Shown in pieces: positions 19,248 to 27,923 of a stretch of DNA of 64,000 nt. The notes below the pieces were generated by a model. The model had not been told where the DNA came from and made no database searches. It saw only the letters and a program-made list of their open reading frames with translations. A program made the translations under genes and the position numbers. Position 1 is the first letter of the stretch, and every line of letters starts with the position of its first letter. Origin of the DNA: Sphingobium cupriresistens (GTDB lineage: Bacteria; Pseudomonadota; Alphaproteobacteria; Sphingomonadales; Sphingomonadaceae); assembly GCF_004152865.1 (NCBI RefSeq), contig NZ_SEOO01000002.1:178310-242309 (forward strand). Direction: 5' to 3'.

Positions 19248-19284
19248 GGAACGACTCCTTCCCACAAGCGGGACGGTGTCGCAT

Positions 19285-19322
19285 ATCACACTGTAGTGTG
19301 ATTAATTCAAGCTATAATCACA
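19285..19322. promoter_or_regulatory. Overlapping palindromes upstream of ribBX, candidate operator
   Basis: ATCACACTGTAGTGTGAT (19285-19302) has perfect 8-base arms around GT. It overlaps a second inverted pair: TGTGATTA (19297-19304), a 10-base spacer, and TAATCACA (19315-19322). The region lies 38-75 bases upstream of the ribBX start and reaches the ribE stop codon. Because RibBX has a DNA-binding domain, autoregulation is an attractive inference. Confidence 0.6.
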
Positions 19323-19932
19323 TGCTGCGGTTGCGAAGGCTTTGCATCCGGTCGAGATACCGCGCCAGCACGTCGATCTCCAGATTGAAGGTCCGACCCT
19401 CCGGCAGCGCATCCAGCGTGGTCGCGGTGGCGGTGTGCGGGATGATGTTCAATCCGAAATGCACGCTGCCGTCGGCCTGGTCGTCGACGCTGTTGACCGT
19501 CAGCGAAATGCCGTCCAGCGTGATCGATCCCTTGGCGGCGAGCGCGGCGGCGAGGTCGGCGGGCGCCTTGATCGTCAGCCGGGTCGAATCGCCTTCGCGC
19601 ACCGCCGACACCAGATGGCCGATGCCGTCGACATGGCCGGTCACGATATGCCCGCCCAGTTCGTCGCCGACCTTGAGCGCCCGTTCCAGGTTCAGCCGGC
19701 CGCCTTCGCGCCACAGGCCGGGCGCGGTGCGCGCGACCGTTTCGGCCGACAGGTCCACCGCGAACCAGTCGTCGCCCTTTTCCACCACCGTCAGGCAGGC
19801 GCCCGAACAGGCGATCGACGCGCCGATGGCGACGCCGTCCATATCATAGGCGCTGCCGATGACGAGGCGCAGGTCGCCGCGCTGTTCATGGCTGCGGATG
19901 GTCCCGATGTCGGTGATGATGCCGGTGAACAT
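19318..19932 (-). CDS. ribE: Riboflavin synthase alpha chain
   Basis: A 204-residue protein with two tandem lumazine-binding barrels (residues about 1-90 and 91-190). Start MFTGIITDIGTI and repeat motifs ACSGACLTV (with the catalytic-region Cys/Ser) and GGHIVTGHVDGIGHL and GISLTVN are diagnostic. It dismutates two lumazines to riboflavin. The ATG at 19932 gives the normal N-terminus. It precedes ribBX by 70 bases. A dispersed repeat lies between it and ribD. Confidence 0.95.
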   Translation of the reverse strand: MFTGIITDIGTIRSHEQRGDLRLVIGSAYDMDGVAIGASIACSGACLTVVEKGDDWFAVDLSAETVARTAPGLWREGGRLNLERALKVGDELGGHIVTGHVDGIGHLVSAVREGDSTRLTIKAPADLAAALAAKGSITLDGISLTVNSVDDQADGSVHFGLNIIPHTATATTLDALPEGRTFNLEIDVLARYLDRMQSLRNRSM

Positions 19933-19951
19933 GTTGCCCCAATCCAATCTT

Positions 19952-20046
19952 CCGTTCGTCCTGAGCGAAATCGAAGGTGCGGCCGACCATGGGAGGCCAT
20001 TTCGCTTCGCTCAGTGATAGGCTTCGACTTCGCTCAGCCCGAACGG
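19952..20046. repeat. Dispersed inverted-repeat element between ribD and ribE
   Basis: Two arms of about 25 bases, 19952-19976 and 20022-20046, are near-perfect inverted copies (core CTTCGACTTCGCTCAG). The spacer is 45 bases and can itself fold. A copy of the right arm with one mismatch is found at 34913-34937 upstream of thiL. It is a genome-wide intergenic repeat by inference; it separates ribD from ribE. Confidence 0.75.
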
Positions 20047-20063
20047 GTGAGTTTGGGGCTGAT

Positions 20064-21071
20064 CTAAGCGCTCCGAACCGCCTCGTAAACCTCCAGCCGA
20101 TCGACCCCCAGCGCACGGTTGTCGATCATGCGCCAGCGGCCATGCGCATCGGCCAGGTCGAACAAGCCGATGTCGCCGATCCCGGCCAGTCCCGATCCGA
20201 TGACGATCGGGGCGCGATAGAGCAGCAGCCGGTCGACCAGCCCGGCGCGCAGGAAGGCGGCGGCCGTTTCCGCCCCGCCTTCGACCAGCAGATGATCGAC
20301 GCGCTCCAGCGTCGCAATCTCCTCCGGCGCGCCGATCCGCGTCCAGCCTGCCGGCGCGTCGCCCCGGCTCAGCAGCACCCGGCGCGGCGATCGGTCCGCC
20401 AGCCCCGCCAGCCGCACGTCCAGCGACGGTGCGTCCGCCCGCAACGTGCCGCCGCCCACCAATATGGCGTCGTGCCGCGCCCGCTCCATATGGGCATGGG
20501 CGCGCGCATCCGGCCCGGTGATCCAGCGGCTCGATCCGTCGCTGAGTGCGATGCGCCCGTCGAGCGAGAGGCCGAGCTTCAGCGTCACATGCGGCCGCCC
20601 CAGCGTCTGGCGCAGCACGAATCCTGCCATGGCGCGCGCGGCGTCGTCCGCCATGAGGCCCATGTCCACCGCCACGCCGCGATCGCGCAGCCAGGCGGCG
20701 CCCTGTCCGTCGGTGCGCGGATCGGGATCGCGCAGGGCGATCACCATGCGTGCGATGCCGGCGCGGGCCATCAGGTCGGCGCAGCGCGGCCCGCGCGGGG
20801 ACAGATGGAAACAAGGCTCCAGCGTCACATAGCAGCAAGCGCCTGCGGCCCGGTCCATCGCCTGGTCCAGCGCCTGCGCCTCGGCATGGGGACGGCCGCC
20901 TTTCTGGGTCCAGCCGCGCCCGACGACACGATCATCGCGGACGATCAGGCAGCCGACATTGGGATTGGGGGTGGAAAGGCCGCGCCCGCGCCCCGACAGG
21001 GCGATGGCGGCCGCCATATAGCGTCGATCCTGTGCGGATCGCGCCTCTGGGGGCGAAGGCGCGTCGCTCAG
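20064..21071 (-). CDS. ribD: Bifunctional pyrimidine deaminase / reductase
   Basis: A 335-residue RibD: N-terminal cytidine-deaminase fold with the zinc site HAEAQAL and PCFHLSPRGPRC, and C-terminal DHFR-like reductase (LKLGLSLDGRIA, GGGTLRAD, LLVEGGAETAAAFL). It carries out the second and third steps of riboflavin synthesis. No ATG, GTG or TTG is available ahead of the conserved DRRYMAAAIAL. A CTG at 21071 overlaps the stop of the upstream gene (CTGA) and gives the expected N-terminus; otherwise translation would start at ATG 21017 inside the conserved first helix. Confidence 0.93.
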   Translation of the reverse strand: MSDAPSPPEARSAQDRRYMAAAIALSGRGRGLSTPNPNVGCLIVRDDRVVGRGWTQKGGRPHAEAQALDQAMDRAAGACCYVTLEPCFHLSPRGPRCADLMARAGIARMVIALRDPDPRTDGQGAAWLRDRGVAVDMGLMADDAARAMAGFVLRQTLGRPHVTLKLGLSLDGRIALSDGSSRWITGPDARAHAHMERARHDAILVGGGTLRADAPSLDVRLAGLADRSPRRVLLSRGDAPAGWTRIGAPEEIATLERVDHLLVEGGAETAAAFLRAGLVDRLLLYRAPIVIGSGLAGIGDIGLFDLADAHGRWRMIDNRALGVDRLEVYEAVRSA

Positions 21072-21535
21072 GGCTGGGCGGCTCCCGCAGGCGTCCCGCC
21101 CGGCGTCTTCGTCGTTGATTCCGCCTTGGCCAGCCGCTCGTCCAGCAGCGCGTCGATCTGCTTCACCGCTTCCTTGCGACGGGCGGTGTTGCGGGCTTCT
21201 TCCTCGCGCCATTCGATGCCGAAGGCATCGGCGAAGCCCTGCATCTTCGCCTGATTCTTCTGCAACGCCGCCTCGCGCTTGGCGAAATCGATCTTCTGCT
21301 GCAGGATGATCGCGGCGTCGGACCGGTTCGCGTCCCAGCTCTGGACATAGATGATCTTGTTGCGCGTCGGCATCGTATTGGTGTTCGCATCGACCACGAA
21401 CGTCCAGATGATGACATAGGTCAGCGCAACGGACACGCCCAGCAACGGCCATTTATGCTGCCGCTGCTGCCTGAAATAGCCCCAGAAATCGCCAAGCGCG
21501 CTTTTAGGGGAAACGGGACGGGGAAAGATCGCCAT
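21068..21535 (-). CDS. Hypothetical single-span membrane protein with coiled-coil
   Basis: A 155-residue protein. Residues about 27-50 (WPLLGVSVALTYVIIWTFVV) are one membrane segment, and residues about 83-140 (QQKIDFAKREAALQKNQAKM and EEEARNTARRKEAVKQ) are a highly charged helix, probably a coiled coil. The ATG at 21535 follows AAGGGCG. Its stop is overlapped by the proposed CTG start of ribD. Function unknown; its link with riboflavin may only be positional. Confidence 0.75.
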   Translation of the reverse strand: MAIFPRPVSPKSALGDFWGYFRQQRQHKWPLLGVSVALTYVIIWTFVVDANTNTMPTRNKIIYVQSWDANRSDAAIILQQKIDFAKREAALQKNQAKMQGFADAFGIEWREEEARNTARRKEAVKQIDALLDERLAKAESTTKTPGGTPAGAAQP

Positions 21536-21627
21536 GTCGCCCTTATAGGACAGGGCGGGCGCAGATGCAAAATGGTCCATGATGGCTTTCCGCGAAATTC
21601 CCTTTCCTTCCCCGCAGCGCTCTCGCC

Positions 21628-22374
21628 CTATCGCTCCGTCAGGGTGAAGCGCACCGTCAGAATTTTGGTTGAGACCACCGCCACGCCGTCGCGGGTTGCG
21701 GGGCGGAAGCGCCATTTGCGCAGGGCGTGGCGCTGGGTCGCCGCCCAGAAGCTCTCGTCCGTGGCGGAGACTTTCTCGATAGCGGTGACGCGCCCTTCGG
21801 CGCTGATCGTCACGCGCACCGTGACCGCGCCTTCCAGCCCTTGCCGGATCATCGCGCCGGGATAGTCGGGCTGGAACGCGCCCATTGCGCGGGGATCGAT
21901 CGCCGGTTCGGTCAGCACCGGCGGGCGGGGCGGATCGATCGGGGGCGGGATGATCGACGGGCCGGGATCGATGCTGTCGCCCGAATCGAGCGCGCCGGTC
22001 AGGATCGTGTCACTGGTCGGCATGGGTATGACCGGAACGGTAGCGCTGGGCCGTTGTGGCTGGGGCTGGGTCGGAATCTTGGGGTCGGTCCGAACATCTT
22101 CCGTCGGTTCGGGCGGGGGTGGCGGATCGATTGGTATGTTGGAGCCGATGATCGGGGGCGTTGGCGTGACGAACTGGATCACTTCCTTGGGAATCAGCAG
22201 GAAGGCGCCGATCAGCAGTCCATGCACCGCCACCGTGCCGCCCAGGCCCAGCGGCGATTTGGGCCCTGCGCCATAGCGTGCTGACCCGCCCGCGTCCGTC
22301 GTCCGATTTGTTATAGTCCGTCCCATTGCCGATAGGGTCATGAGTCGCATCGTCTCGCTCCTCGTCTGTCGCAT
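21628..22374 (-). CDS. Energy transducer TonB-like protein
   Basis: A 248-residue protein with an N-terminal cytoplasmic tail, one membrane helix (LGLGGTVAVHGLLIGAFLLI), a long Pro-rich periplasmic spacer (residues about 70-160, IDPPPPPEPTEDV and PPPIDPPRPP), and a C-terminal TonB domain (PDYPGAMIRQGLEGAVTVRV, FWAATQRHALRKWRFRPATR). TonB proteins couple the ExbB-ExbD proton force to outer-membrane receptors. No exbBD lies next to it, so it is a stand-alone TonB. ATGs at 22350, 22341 and 22326 are alternative starts. Confidence 0.88.
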   Translation of the reverse strand: MRQTRSETMRLMTLSAMGRTITNRTTDAGGSARYGAGPKSPLGLGGTVAVHGLLIGAFLLIPKEVIQFVTPTPPIIGSNIPIDPPPPPEPTEDVRTDPKIPTQPQPQRPSATVPVIPMPTSDTILTGALDSGDSIDPGPSIIPPPIDPPRPPVLTEPAIDPRAMGAFQPDYPGAMIRQGLEGAVTVRVTISAEGRVTAIEKVSATDESFWAATQRHALRKWRFRPATRDGVAVVSTKILTVRFTLTER

Positions 22375-22446
22375 CCTCTCGCCGACGCCGGTTCTTCTTG
22401 CCCAAACCTTGATCGTCGATGAAATGATACAACATTATTCTATGAT

Positions 22447-22458
22447 ATGTTGCAACAT
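22447..22458. promoter_or_regulatory. Palindrome between the tonB-like and EF-hand genes
   Basis: ATGTTGCAACAT is a perfect 12-base palindrome in the 180-base divergent gap. Further CAACAT copies lie nearby at about 22430 and 22474. The local composition is unusually AT-rich for this chromosome. An operator is plausible, but the regulator is unknown. Confidence 0.4.
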
Positions 22459-22554
22459 AAAATTTATCGAGCCTGCAACATTGCGGCTGCATCGCGACAT
22501 ATGGCGGCAAAGCGCGGGTGCGAGAGGGAGGCGATCCCGCTTTCAGGAGCCTTC

Positions 22555-23166
22555 ATGCGTTTTCGCCATTGCCTTTCTGCTGTCTCACTCGCTGTCGCGC
22601 TGCTCGCTTCCGCGCCGCTTCTGGCGCAGCCGTCCGCCGACCCTGAAAACGGTCCCTGGGCGGCGGATGCCGATGGCGACGGCGGTATCACACGGGACGA
22701 GATGCGCGCCTATATGGAGCGCCGCTTCGGCCTGATGGATCAGGACGGCGACGGGCTGGTGCCGGTGCAGGTGATGCAGCGGATGCTGGGCCATGAGCGG
22801 CAGGCGCGCGTAACCGCGGAGGGTAGGGTCGGGAAAGAAGGCGGCGCTGGCAATGGGCGAGGTGGTCCGGGCGGTTCTGGCGGTGGCCCCGGTGGTGGTG
22901 GTGGTGGCCCCGATGGTGCAGGCGGTCCGCCGCCCGGTGACCACCCCCGTGGCGGCGATCGCGCCGACGCTGCGCCCCCTCCGCCGCCGCCCGGCCGCGC
23001 CATGCCCTATCCCGAAGACAGCAATGACGATGGCCAGATCGACCGCGCCGAATTTCTTGCCCCCGCGCTCGCCATGTTCGCCGATCAGGACCGCAATGGC
23101 GACGGCGTGCTGACCGCCGAAGAACTGCCGCTGCCGCCGGGCGGTGAGGGGCGTCCCCAGAATTGA
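22555..23166 (+). CDS. Secreted EF-hand protein with Gly/Pro-rich linker
   Basis: A 203-residue protein with a signal peptide (CLSAVSLAVALLASAPLLAQ). Four calcium-binding loops are readable: DADGDGGITRDE and DQDGDGLVPVQV in the first half, DSNDDGQIDRAE and DQDRNGDGVLTAEE in the second. The pairs are joined by a Gly-rich then Pro-rich linker (residues about 93-150). The start at 22555 has CAGGAG eight bases upstream. Likely periplasmic or outer-surface calcium sensor or stabiliser; partner unknown. A terminator-like hairpin follows. Confidence 0.88.
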   Translation: MRFRHCLSAVSLAVALLASAPLLAQPSADPENGPWAADADGDGGITRDEMRAYMERRFGLMDQDGDGLVPVQVMQRMLGHERQARVTAEGRVGKEGGAGNGRGGPGGSGGGPGGGGGGPDGAGGPPPGDHPRGGDRADAAPPPPPPGRAMPYPEDSNDDGQIDRAEFLAPALAMFADQDRNGDGVLTAEELPLPPGGEGRPQN

Positions 23167-23218
23167 GTTTCCCAGCCAGGGATCGGCCGCCTCTCTCTCC
23201 TCTGCGCGGCTGGTTCCG

Positions 23219-23260
23219 CCGGGGCGTGTCGTTTGGCCCGACACGTCCCGGCAACTTTTT
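23219..23260 (+). terminator. Terminator after the EF-hand gene
   Basis: Arms CCGGGGCGTGTCG (23219-23231) and CGACACGTCCCGG (23239-23251) pair with one mismatch and a seven-base loop, followed by CAACTTTTT. This fits an intrinsic terminator for the EF-hand gene. Confidence 0.75.
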
Positions 23261-23282
23261 GGAGGAGAGGGCTGGTGCGGCC

Positions 23283-24554
23283 CTATCCCTGAAAAAGCAT
23301 ATCGACGCTGTGGATCGCGAGGCCGACCAGACCGCCGACCAGCGTGCCGTTGACGCGGATATATTGCAGGTCGCGCCCTACGGCATTTTCCAGCCGGCTG
23401 GTGACCGTGCCTGCATCCCACCCGCGCACCGTGTCGCTGACCAGCCGCACGATCGCGTCGCCATAGGTGGCGGTCGCGCCCACCGCGGCGCGGCGCACGA
23501 AGCGGTTGATGACCAGCCGCAGCCGCGCTTCCTGCTGCAACGTGCCGCCCAGTTGGCGTAGCGCTTCGCCTAGGCGCCCGGCCATCGCCTTGCCCGGATC
23601 GCGCACCGCGCGCAGCAACCCGGCGCGCGCCTGTTCCCACATCCCCTCGATCCACCGCTGCATCGCCGGATTATCGACGATCTCGTCGCGAATCTTGGCG
23701 ACCTTGGCCTGCGTCTCCAGGTCGAATTGCAGGTCGAAGGCCAGCTTGGCCATGCCTTCCTCCGCCTTCAGGCGCAGGCTGTGGCCGGGATCAGCGGCCA
23801 TGTCCGCCAGCATCTTGCGCAGGCCCGACAGGATGGCGTTGGCCAGATTTTCGTCCAGCCCGGTCCAGCGCAGCACCTTGCCCGCCCGTTCCTGCACCAT
23901 CTGGCGGATCAGATGCTCGTTCGCCTCCAGCGTGCGGTCCGCCCAATGGATGATGCCGTCCATCACCGGAGCGTGGCGGCCGTCGCGCATCGCCGCCTCG
24001 ATCGCCTGCCCCGCCAGCGGGCCGATATTGATCGCGCGCAGCCGCTGGCCGATCGCGCCCTTGACCATGCCGCCCAGCCGTTCCTGGTCCAGCGCCTCCA
24101 ATATATCGGCGATCAGGCGCGATGCGCCTTCGCGCAGCCGTCCCCCGCCCTCGGACGGACTCGCCAGGAAGCGGCCGGCGGCGGCGGCGACATCCATGCC
24201 GCGCATCCGCCGCGCGACGACGGCGGGCGTCAGGAAATTGTCGCGCAGGAACAGCGCGAGCGTGTCGCCGATCCGGTCCTTGTTGCGCGGGATGATCGCG
24301 GTATGCGGGATGGGCAGGCCCATCGGGTGCCGGAACAGCGCGGTGACCGCGAACCAGTCGGCCAGCCCGCCGACCATCGCCGCCTCGGCAAAGGCCTGGA
24401 CGAAGCCGATGGCGGGGTGGAGGTGGACGGTGGCGCGCGCGGTGATGAACACCACCGCCATCGCCACCAGCATCCCCGTCGCCACCAGCCGCATCCGCCG
24501 CGCGGGGTGCGGGGCGAATTCGCCTCTGGGCCGGGGGATGCGAAACAGCGTCAT
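23283..24554 (-). CDS. DUF445 family membrane protein
   Basis: A 423-residue protein of the DUF445 (YjiN-like) family. It has one or two N-terminal membrane segments (VATGMLVAMAVVFITARAT and GFVQAFAEAAMVGGLADWFA), followed by the conserved HPMGLPIPHTAIIPRNKDRI and a long helical region, and ends with a second hydrophobic stretch (YIRVNGTLVGGLVGLAIHSV). The function of the family is unknown. It reads convergently toward the EF-hand terminator and is not coupled to the RND gene. Confidence 0.88.
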   Translation of the reverse strand: MTLFRIPRPRGEFAPHPARRMRLVATGMLVAMAVVFITARATVHLHPAIGFVQAFAEAAMVGGLADWFAVTALFRHPMGLPIPHTAIIPRNKDRIGDTLALFLRDNFLTPAVVARRMRGMDVAAAAGRFLASPSEGGGRLREGASRLIADILEALDQERLGGMVKGAIGQRLRAINIGPLAGQAIEAAMRDGRHAPVMDGIIHWADRTLEANEHLIRQMVQERAGKVLRWTGLDENLANAILSGLRKMLADMAADPGHSLRLKAEEGMAKLAFDLQFDLETQAKVAKIRDEIVDNPAMQRWIEGMWEQARAGLLRAVRDPGKAMAGRLGEALRQLGGTLQQEARLRLVINRFVRRAAVGATATYGDAIVRLVSDTVRGWDAGTVTSRLENAVGRDLQYIRVNGTLVGGLVGLAIHSVDMLFQG

Positions 24555-24610
24555 GGCCGTCCAACGGTTACGCCGCCGTTTCGTTCAGGCAAAGCCTTCT
24601 TTTGCCAGCC

Positions 24611-27600
24611 TCACTCGGCGGGGTGCGGATGGGCCGGCCTATCCTTGTCGTCGCCGGCCTTATAGGTCAGCAGACCCCGGCCCAGCCGCGGCCCGACCCA
24701 GCTTTCGATCCCGACCGCCAGGCTGAAAGTCGCCGGCACGATCACCAGCGTCAGCACCGTCGACAGCAGCAGGCCGCCGATCACGGTGATGCCCATGGGC
24801 GCGCGCCAGGCGCCATCGCCCGACAGCGCCAGCGCGGTCGGCACCATGCCCGCGACCATTGCGACCGTAGTCATGACGATCGGCTGGGCGCGCTTGTGCC
24901 CGGCATCCACGATCGCGTCGAACTTGGGCACGCCCTTCTCCATCTCCTCCAGCGCGAAGTCGATGACGAGGATCGAGTTTTTGGCGACGATGCCCAGCAA
25001 CATCAGCAGGCCGATCAGCACCGGCATGGAAATGGGCTGCCCCGCGATATGTAGCGCCAGAGCGCCGCCCAACGGGGCGAGCAGCAGCGACCCCAAATTG
25101 ACGAAGGGCGGCATGATCCGCTTATAGAGCAGCACCAGCACCGCCAGCACCAGCAGGATGCCGGATGCGACCGCGATCATGAAATTGGCCAGCATTTCCG
25201 CCTGGAACTTGCTGTTACCCGCCTCGATCTTCTGAAGACCCTGAATCTTCCCGTCATTGATCGCCTTCATCAGCGGCAGCGCGTCGATCTTTTTCGTCGC
25301 CTGGCTGGTGACGATGCCGGGCGCCAGGTCCGCGCCCACGACGATACGGCGAATCTGGTTGTACCGGCGGATCTGCGTCGGTCCCGCGCCGAAATGGATG
25401 TCGGCTACGACCTTGAGCGGCACCGATCCGCCGCTGACGGTTGGCACCGGCATGTTCTGGATCGTCGCGATATCCTTGCGGCTGTCCTCGGCGATCGACA
25501 CGCGGATCGGGATCTGGCGGTCGGACAGCGAGAATTTGGCGCTGTTCTGGTCGATGTCGCCGATCGTCGCGATGCGGATCGACTGGCTGAGCGCGGCCGT
25601 GGTCACGCCCAGGCTGGCGGCCAGGTCCAGACGCGGGGTGATGATGATTTCGGGCCGCTGCATGTCGCCCTGCACGCGCGGCGCGCGCAGTTCGGGGATG
25701 CGCGCCATTTCCGCCACCAGCTGATTGGCCGTCTGCTCCAGCTTTTCCGGGTCATCGGAGCCGAACATCATGATGATGTCGCGGCCGAAACCGCCGCCCG
25801 ATTGCGACTGGAAATTGACCCGCGCATCGGCGACGGTCTGGAATTGCGGCGCGATCTTGCGCTCCCAATCGACCGAACTGATCGGGCGCGTCTTTTTGAG
25901 GGTCAGGAAAATATCGGCCGTGGTCGGCTCGATATCGGCGAAAGCGGCCTCCACTACGTCGGTGTCGGCCGCCAGCATCTCGGCGACCTTGCGGGTGATG
26001 GCGGTTGTCTGCGCCAACGTGCTGCCCGGCACCGTTTCGATCTTCACCTGGCTGAAATCGGTGTTGGTGACCGGCTGGAACGTCATCGGCAGCGTCGCGA
26101 AGGCGATGATCGTGGCGACGAACGCCAATGCGCCGATGCCCACGGTCCACATGCGATGGTCCAGGAACAGGGCGGTGAAGCGCCGCCAGCCGCCCCGCGC
26201 GCGATGGGCGATCGCCCGGCGCTCGTCGAGCGACCAGCGCAGCACGCTCATATAGCGGTCCATCATCCAGCCTTCGCCATGGCTTTCCTCGCCATGGGCT
26301 TTGAGGAAATAAGCGGCGATCATCGGCGTGATGAGGCGGGCGACCGCCAGGCTCATCAGCACCGACACGACGACGGTCATGCCGAACTGGATGAAGAACT
26401 GGCCCGATATGCCGGGCATCAGGGCGACCGGCAGGAACACCGCGACGATCGCCATGGTGGTGGCCAGAACGGCCAGGCCGATCTCGTCCGCCGCATCGAT
26501 CGACGCCTGATAAGCGGATTTGCCCATGCGCATATGGCGCACGATATTTTCGATCTCCACGATGGCGTCATCGACCAGCACGCCCGCGACAAGGCTGAGC
26601 GCCAGCAGCGAAATGCCGTTCAGCGTGAAGCCCATCATCTCCATGAACCAGAAGGTCGGGATCGCCGACAGCGGGATCGCCAGCGCCGAAATCATCGTCG
26701 CGCGCCAGTCGCGCAGGAACAGGAAGACGATGACGACCGCCAGCACCGCGCCTTCGATCATCGCTGCCATGGCCGAATGATATTGTTCCTTGGTATATTC
26801 GACGCTGGTGTAGAGCTGCTTGAACTGGACCTTGGGATTTTCGGCCTTCAGCTTGTCCAGCACCTTCATCGATTCGTCATAGACAGTGACGTCTGAAGAA
26901 CCTTTCGCCTTTTCCAGGCTGAAGCTGGTGACCTGCCGGCCGTTCATCAGGGCCAGGCTGCGCTGTTCGGCATACATGTCGCGCACTTGCGCGATGTCGG
27001 CCAGCTTGACCGTGCGGGCGCCGCTGATCGCGATCTGGGTCGCGCCCAGATCGCGGGCGTTGCGGGCGTTGCCCAGCACGCGGATCGACTGTTCGGCGCC
27101 GGCGATTTCGGTGCGGCCGCCCGCCGCGTTCAGGTTGACCTGGTTGAGTTGCTGATTGACCTGCGCGGCGGTGATGCCGAAGGCTTGCAGCTTGGCGGGG
27201 TCCAGAATGACGCGGATTTCCCGGCTGACGCCGCCGCCGCGATTGACCGCGGCCATGCCGCTGATCGACAGCAGCCGCTTGGCGACCGTGTTATCGACAT
27301 ACCAGGATAGTTCCTCCAGCGTCATATCGGTGGCTTCGGCGCTGAAATAGGCGATCGGGCCGCCATCGATGTCGATGCGCTGGACCTGCGGTTCCAAAAT
27401 GCCGTCGGGCAGATCGCTGCGAATCTGGTCGACGGCGTTCTTGACGTCGTTGACGGCGCGATCGACCGGCGTGCCGATCTGGAACTGGACGTTAGTCAGC
27501 GACCGGCCTTCGGATGCGAACGAGGTGATTTCGTCCACGCCGCTGATGCCGCGCACCGCCGCCTCGACCCGTTGGGTGACCTGCGTTTCCAACTCGGTCG

Positions 27601-27775
27601 GCGCGGCCCCCGACTGCGACACGGTTACGCTGACCATGGGGAAGCTGACGTCGGGGTTGTTGTTGACGTCCATCCGCATGAAACTGACGATGCCCGCCAG
27701 CATCAGCGCGGCGAACAGCACGAGCGGCGTCACCGGGTTGCGGATGGCCCATGCGGAAATGTTGCGAAAATTCAT
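24611..27775 (-). CDS. RND family efflux pump inner-membrane subunit
   Basis: A 1054-residue RND transporter, normal AcrB/MexB length. It starts [20 protein letters not shown] (first helix) and carries the essential proton-relay pair in [15 protein letters not shown] of TM4, the two large periplasmic loops with porter subdomains, and a C-terminal helix bundle ([20 protein letters not shown]). Its divergence from AcrB in the loops means the substrate cannot be read. The adaptor gene lies 148 bases upstream on the same strand, and no outer-membrane factor is present here. Confidence 0.95.
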   Translation of the reverse strand: MNFRNISAWAIRNPVTPLVLFAALMLAGIVSFMRMDVNNNPDVSFPMVSVTVSQSGAAPTELETQVTQRVEAAVRGISGVDEITSFASEGRSLTNVQFQIGTPVDRAVNDVKNAVDQIRSDLPDGILEPQVQRIDIDGGPIAYFSAEATDMTLEELSWYVDNTVAKRLLSISGMAAVNRGGGVSREIRVILDPAKLQAFGITAAQVNQQLNQVNLNAAGGRTEIAGAEQSIRVLGNARNARDLGATQIAISGARTVKLADIAQVRDMYAEQRSLALMNGRQVTSFSLEKAKGSSDVTVYDESMKVLDKLKAENPKVQFKQLYTSVEYTKEQYHSAMAAMIEGAVLAVVIVFLFLRDWRATMISALAIPLSAIPTFWFMEMMGFTLNGISLLALSLVAGVLVDDAIVEIENIVRHMRMGKSAYQASIDAADEIGLAVLATTMAIVAVFLPVALMPGISGQFFIQFGMTVVVSVLMSLAVARLITPMIAAYFLKAHGEESHGEGWMMDRYMSVLRWSLDERRAIAHRARGGWRRFTALFLDHRMWTVGIGALAFVATIIAFATLPMTFQPVTNTDFSQVKIETVPGSTLAQTTAITRKVAEMLAADTDVVEAAFADIEPTTADIFLTLKKTRPISSVDWERKIAPQFQTVADARVNFQSQSGGGFGRDIIMMFGSDDPEKLEQTANQLVAEMARIPELRAPRVQGDMQRPEIIITPRLDLAASLGVTTAALSQSIRIATIGDIDQNSAKFSLSDRQIPIRVSIAEDSRKDIATIQNMPVPTVSGGSVPLKVVADIHFGAGPTQIRRYNQIRRIVVGADLAPGIVTSQATKKIDALPLMKAINDGKIQGLQKIEAGNSKFQAEMLANFMIAVASGILLVLAVLVLLYKRIMPPFVNLGSLLLAPLGGALALHIAGQPISMPVLIGLLMLLGIVAKNSILVIDFALEEMEKGVPKFDAIVDAGHKRAQPIVMTTVAMVAGMVPTALALSGDGAWRAPMGITVIGGLLLSTVLTLVIVPATFSLAVGIESWVGPRLGRGLLTYKAGDDKDRPAHPHPAE

Positions 27776-27923
27776 GACGGGCTTCCTTCACCGGACGCGC
27801 TGGCGCGTCCGTCCAACCTGTGCCGGACGCAGCATCGCGTCCCATTCAACCTGCTCGCCGCGCCGGTGGCGCGCATCCTGCCATTTAGGGACGCGCGCGG
27901 CCGGTGTCGGCCGCGCCTGTCTC

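Noticed and set aside
19933..22374. FMN riboswitch upstream of the rib genes
   Set aside because: No RFN-type conserved stems or the usual AGGGTGAAATTC core are found.
22843..22990. Gly-rich stretch taken for a tandem DNA repeat
   Set aside because: It is codon repetition in the Gly/Pro linker of the EF-hand protein, not a repeat array.
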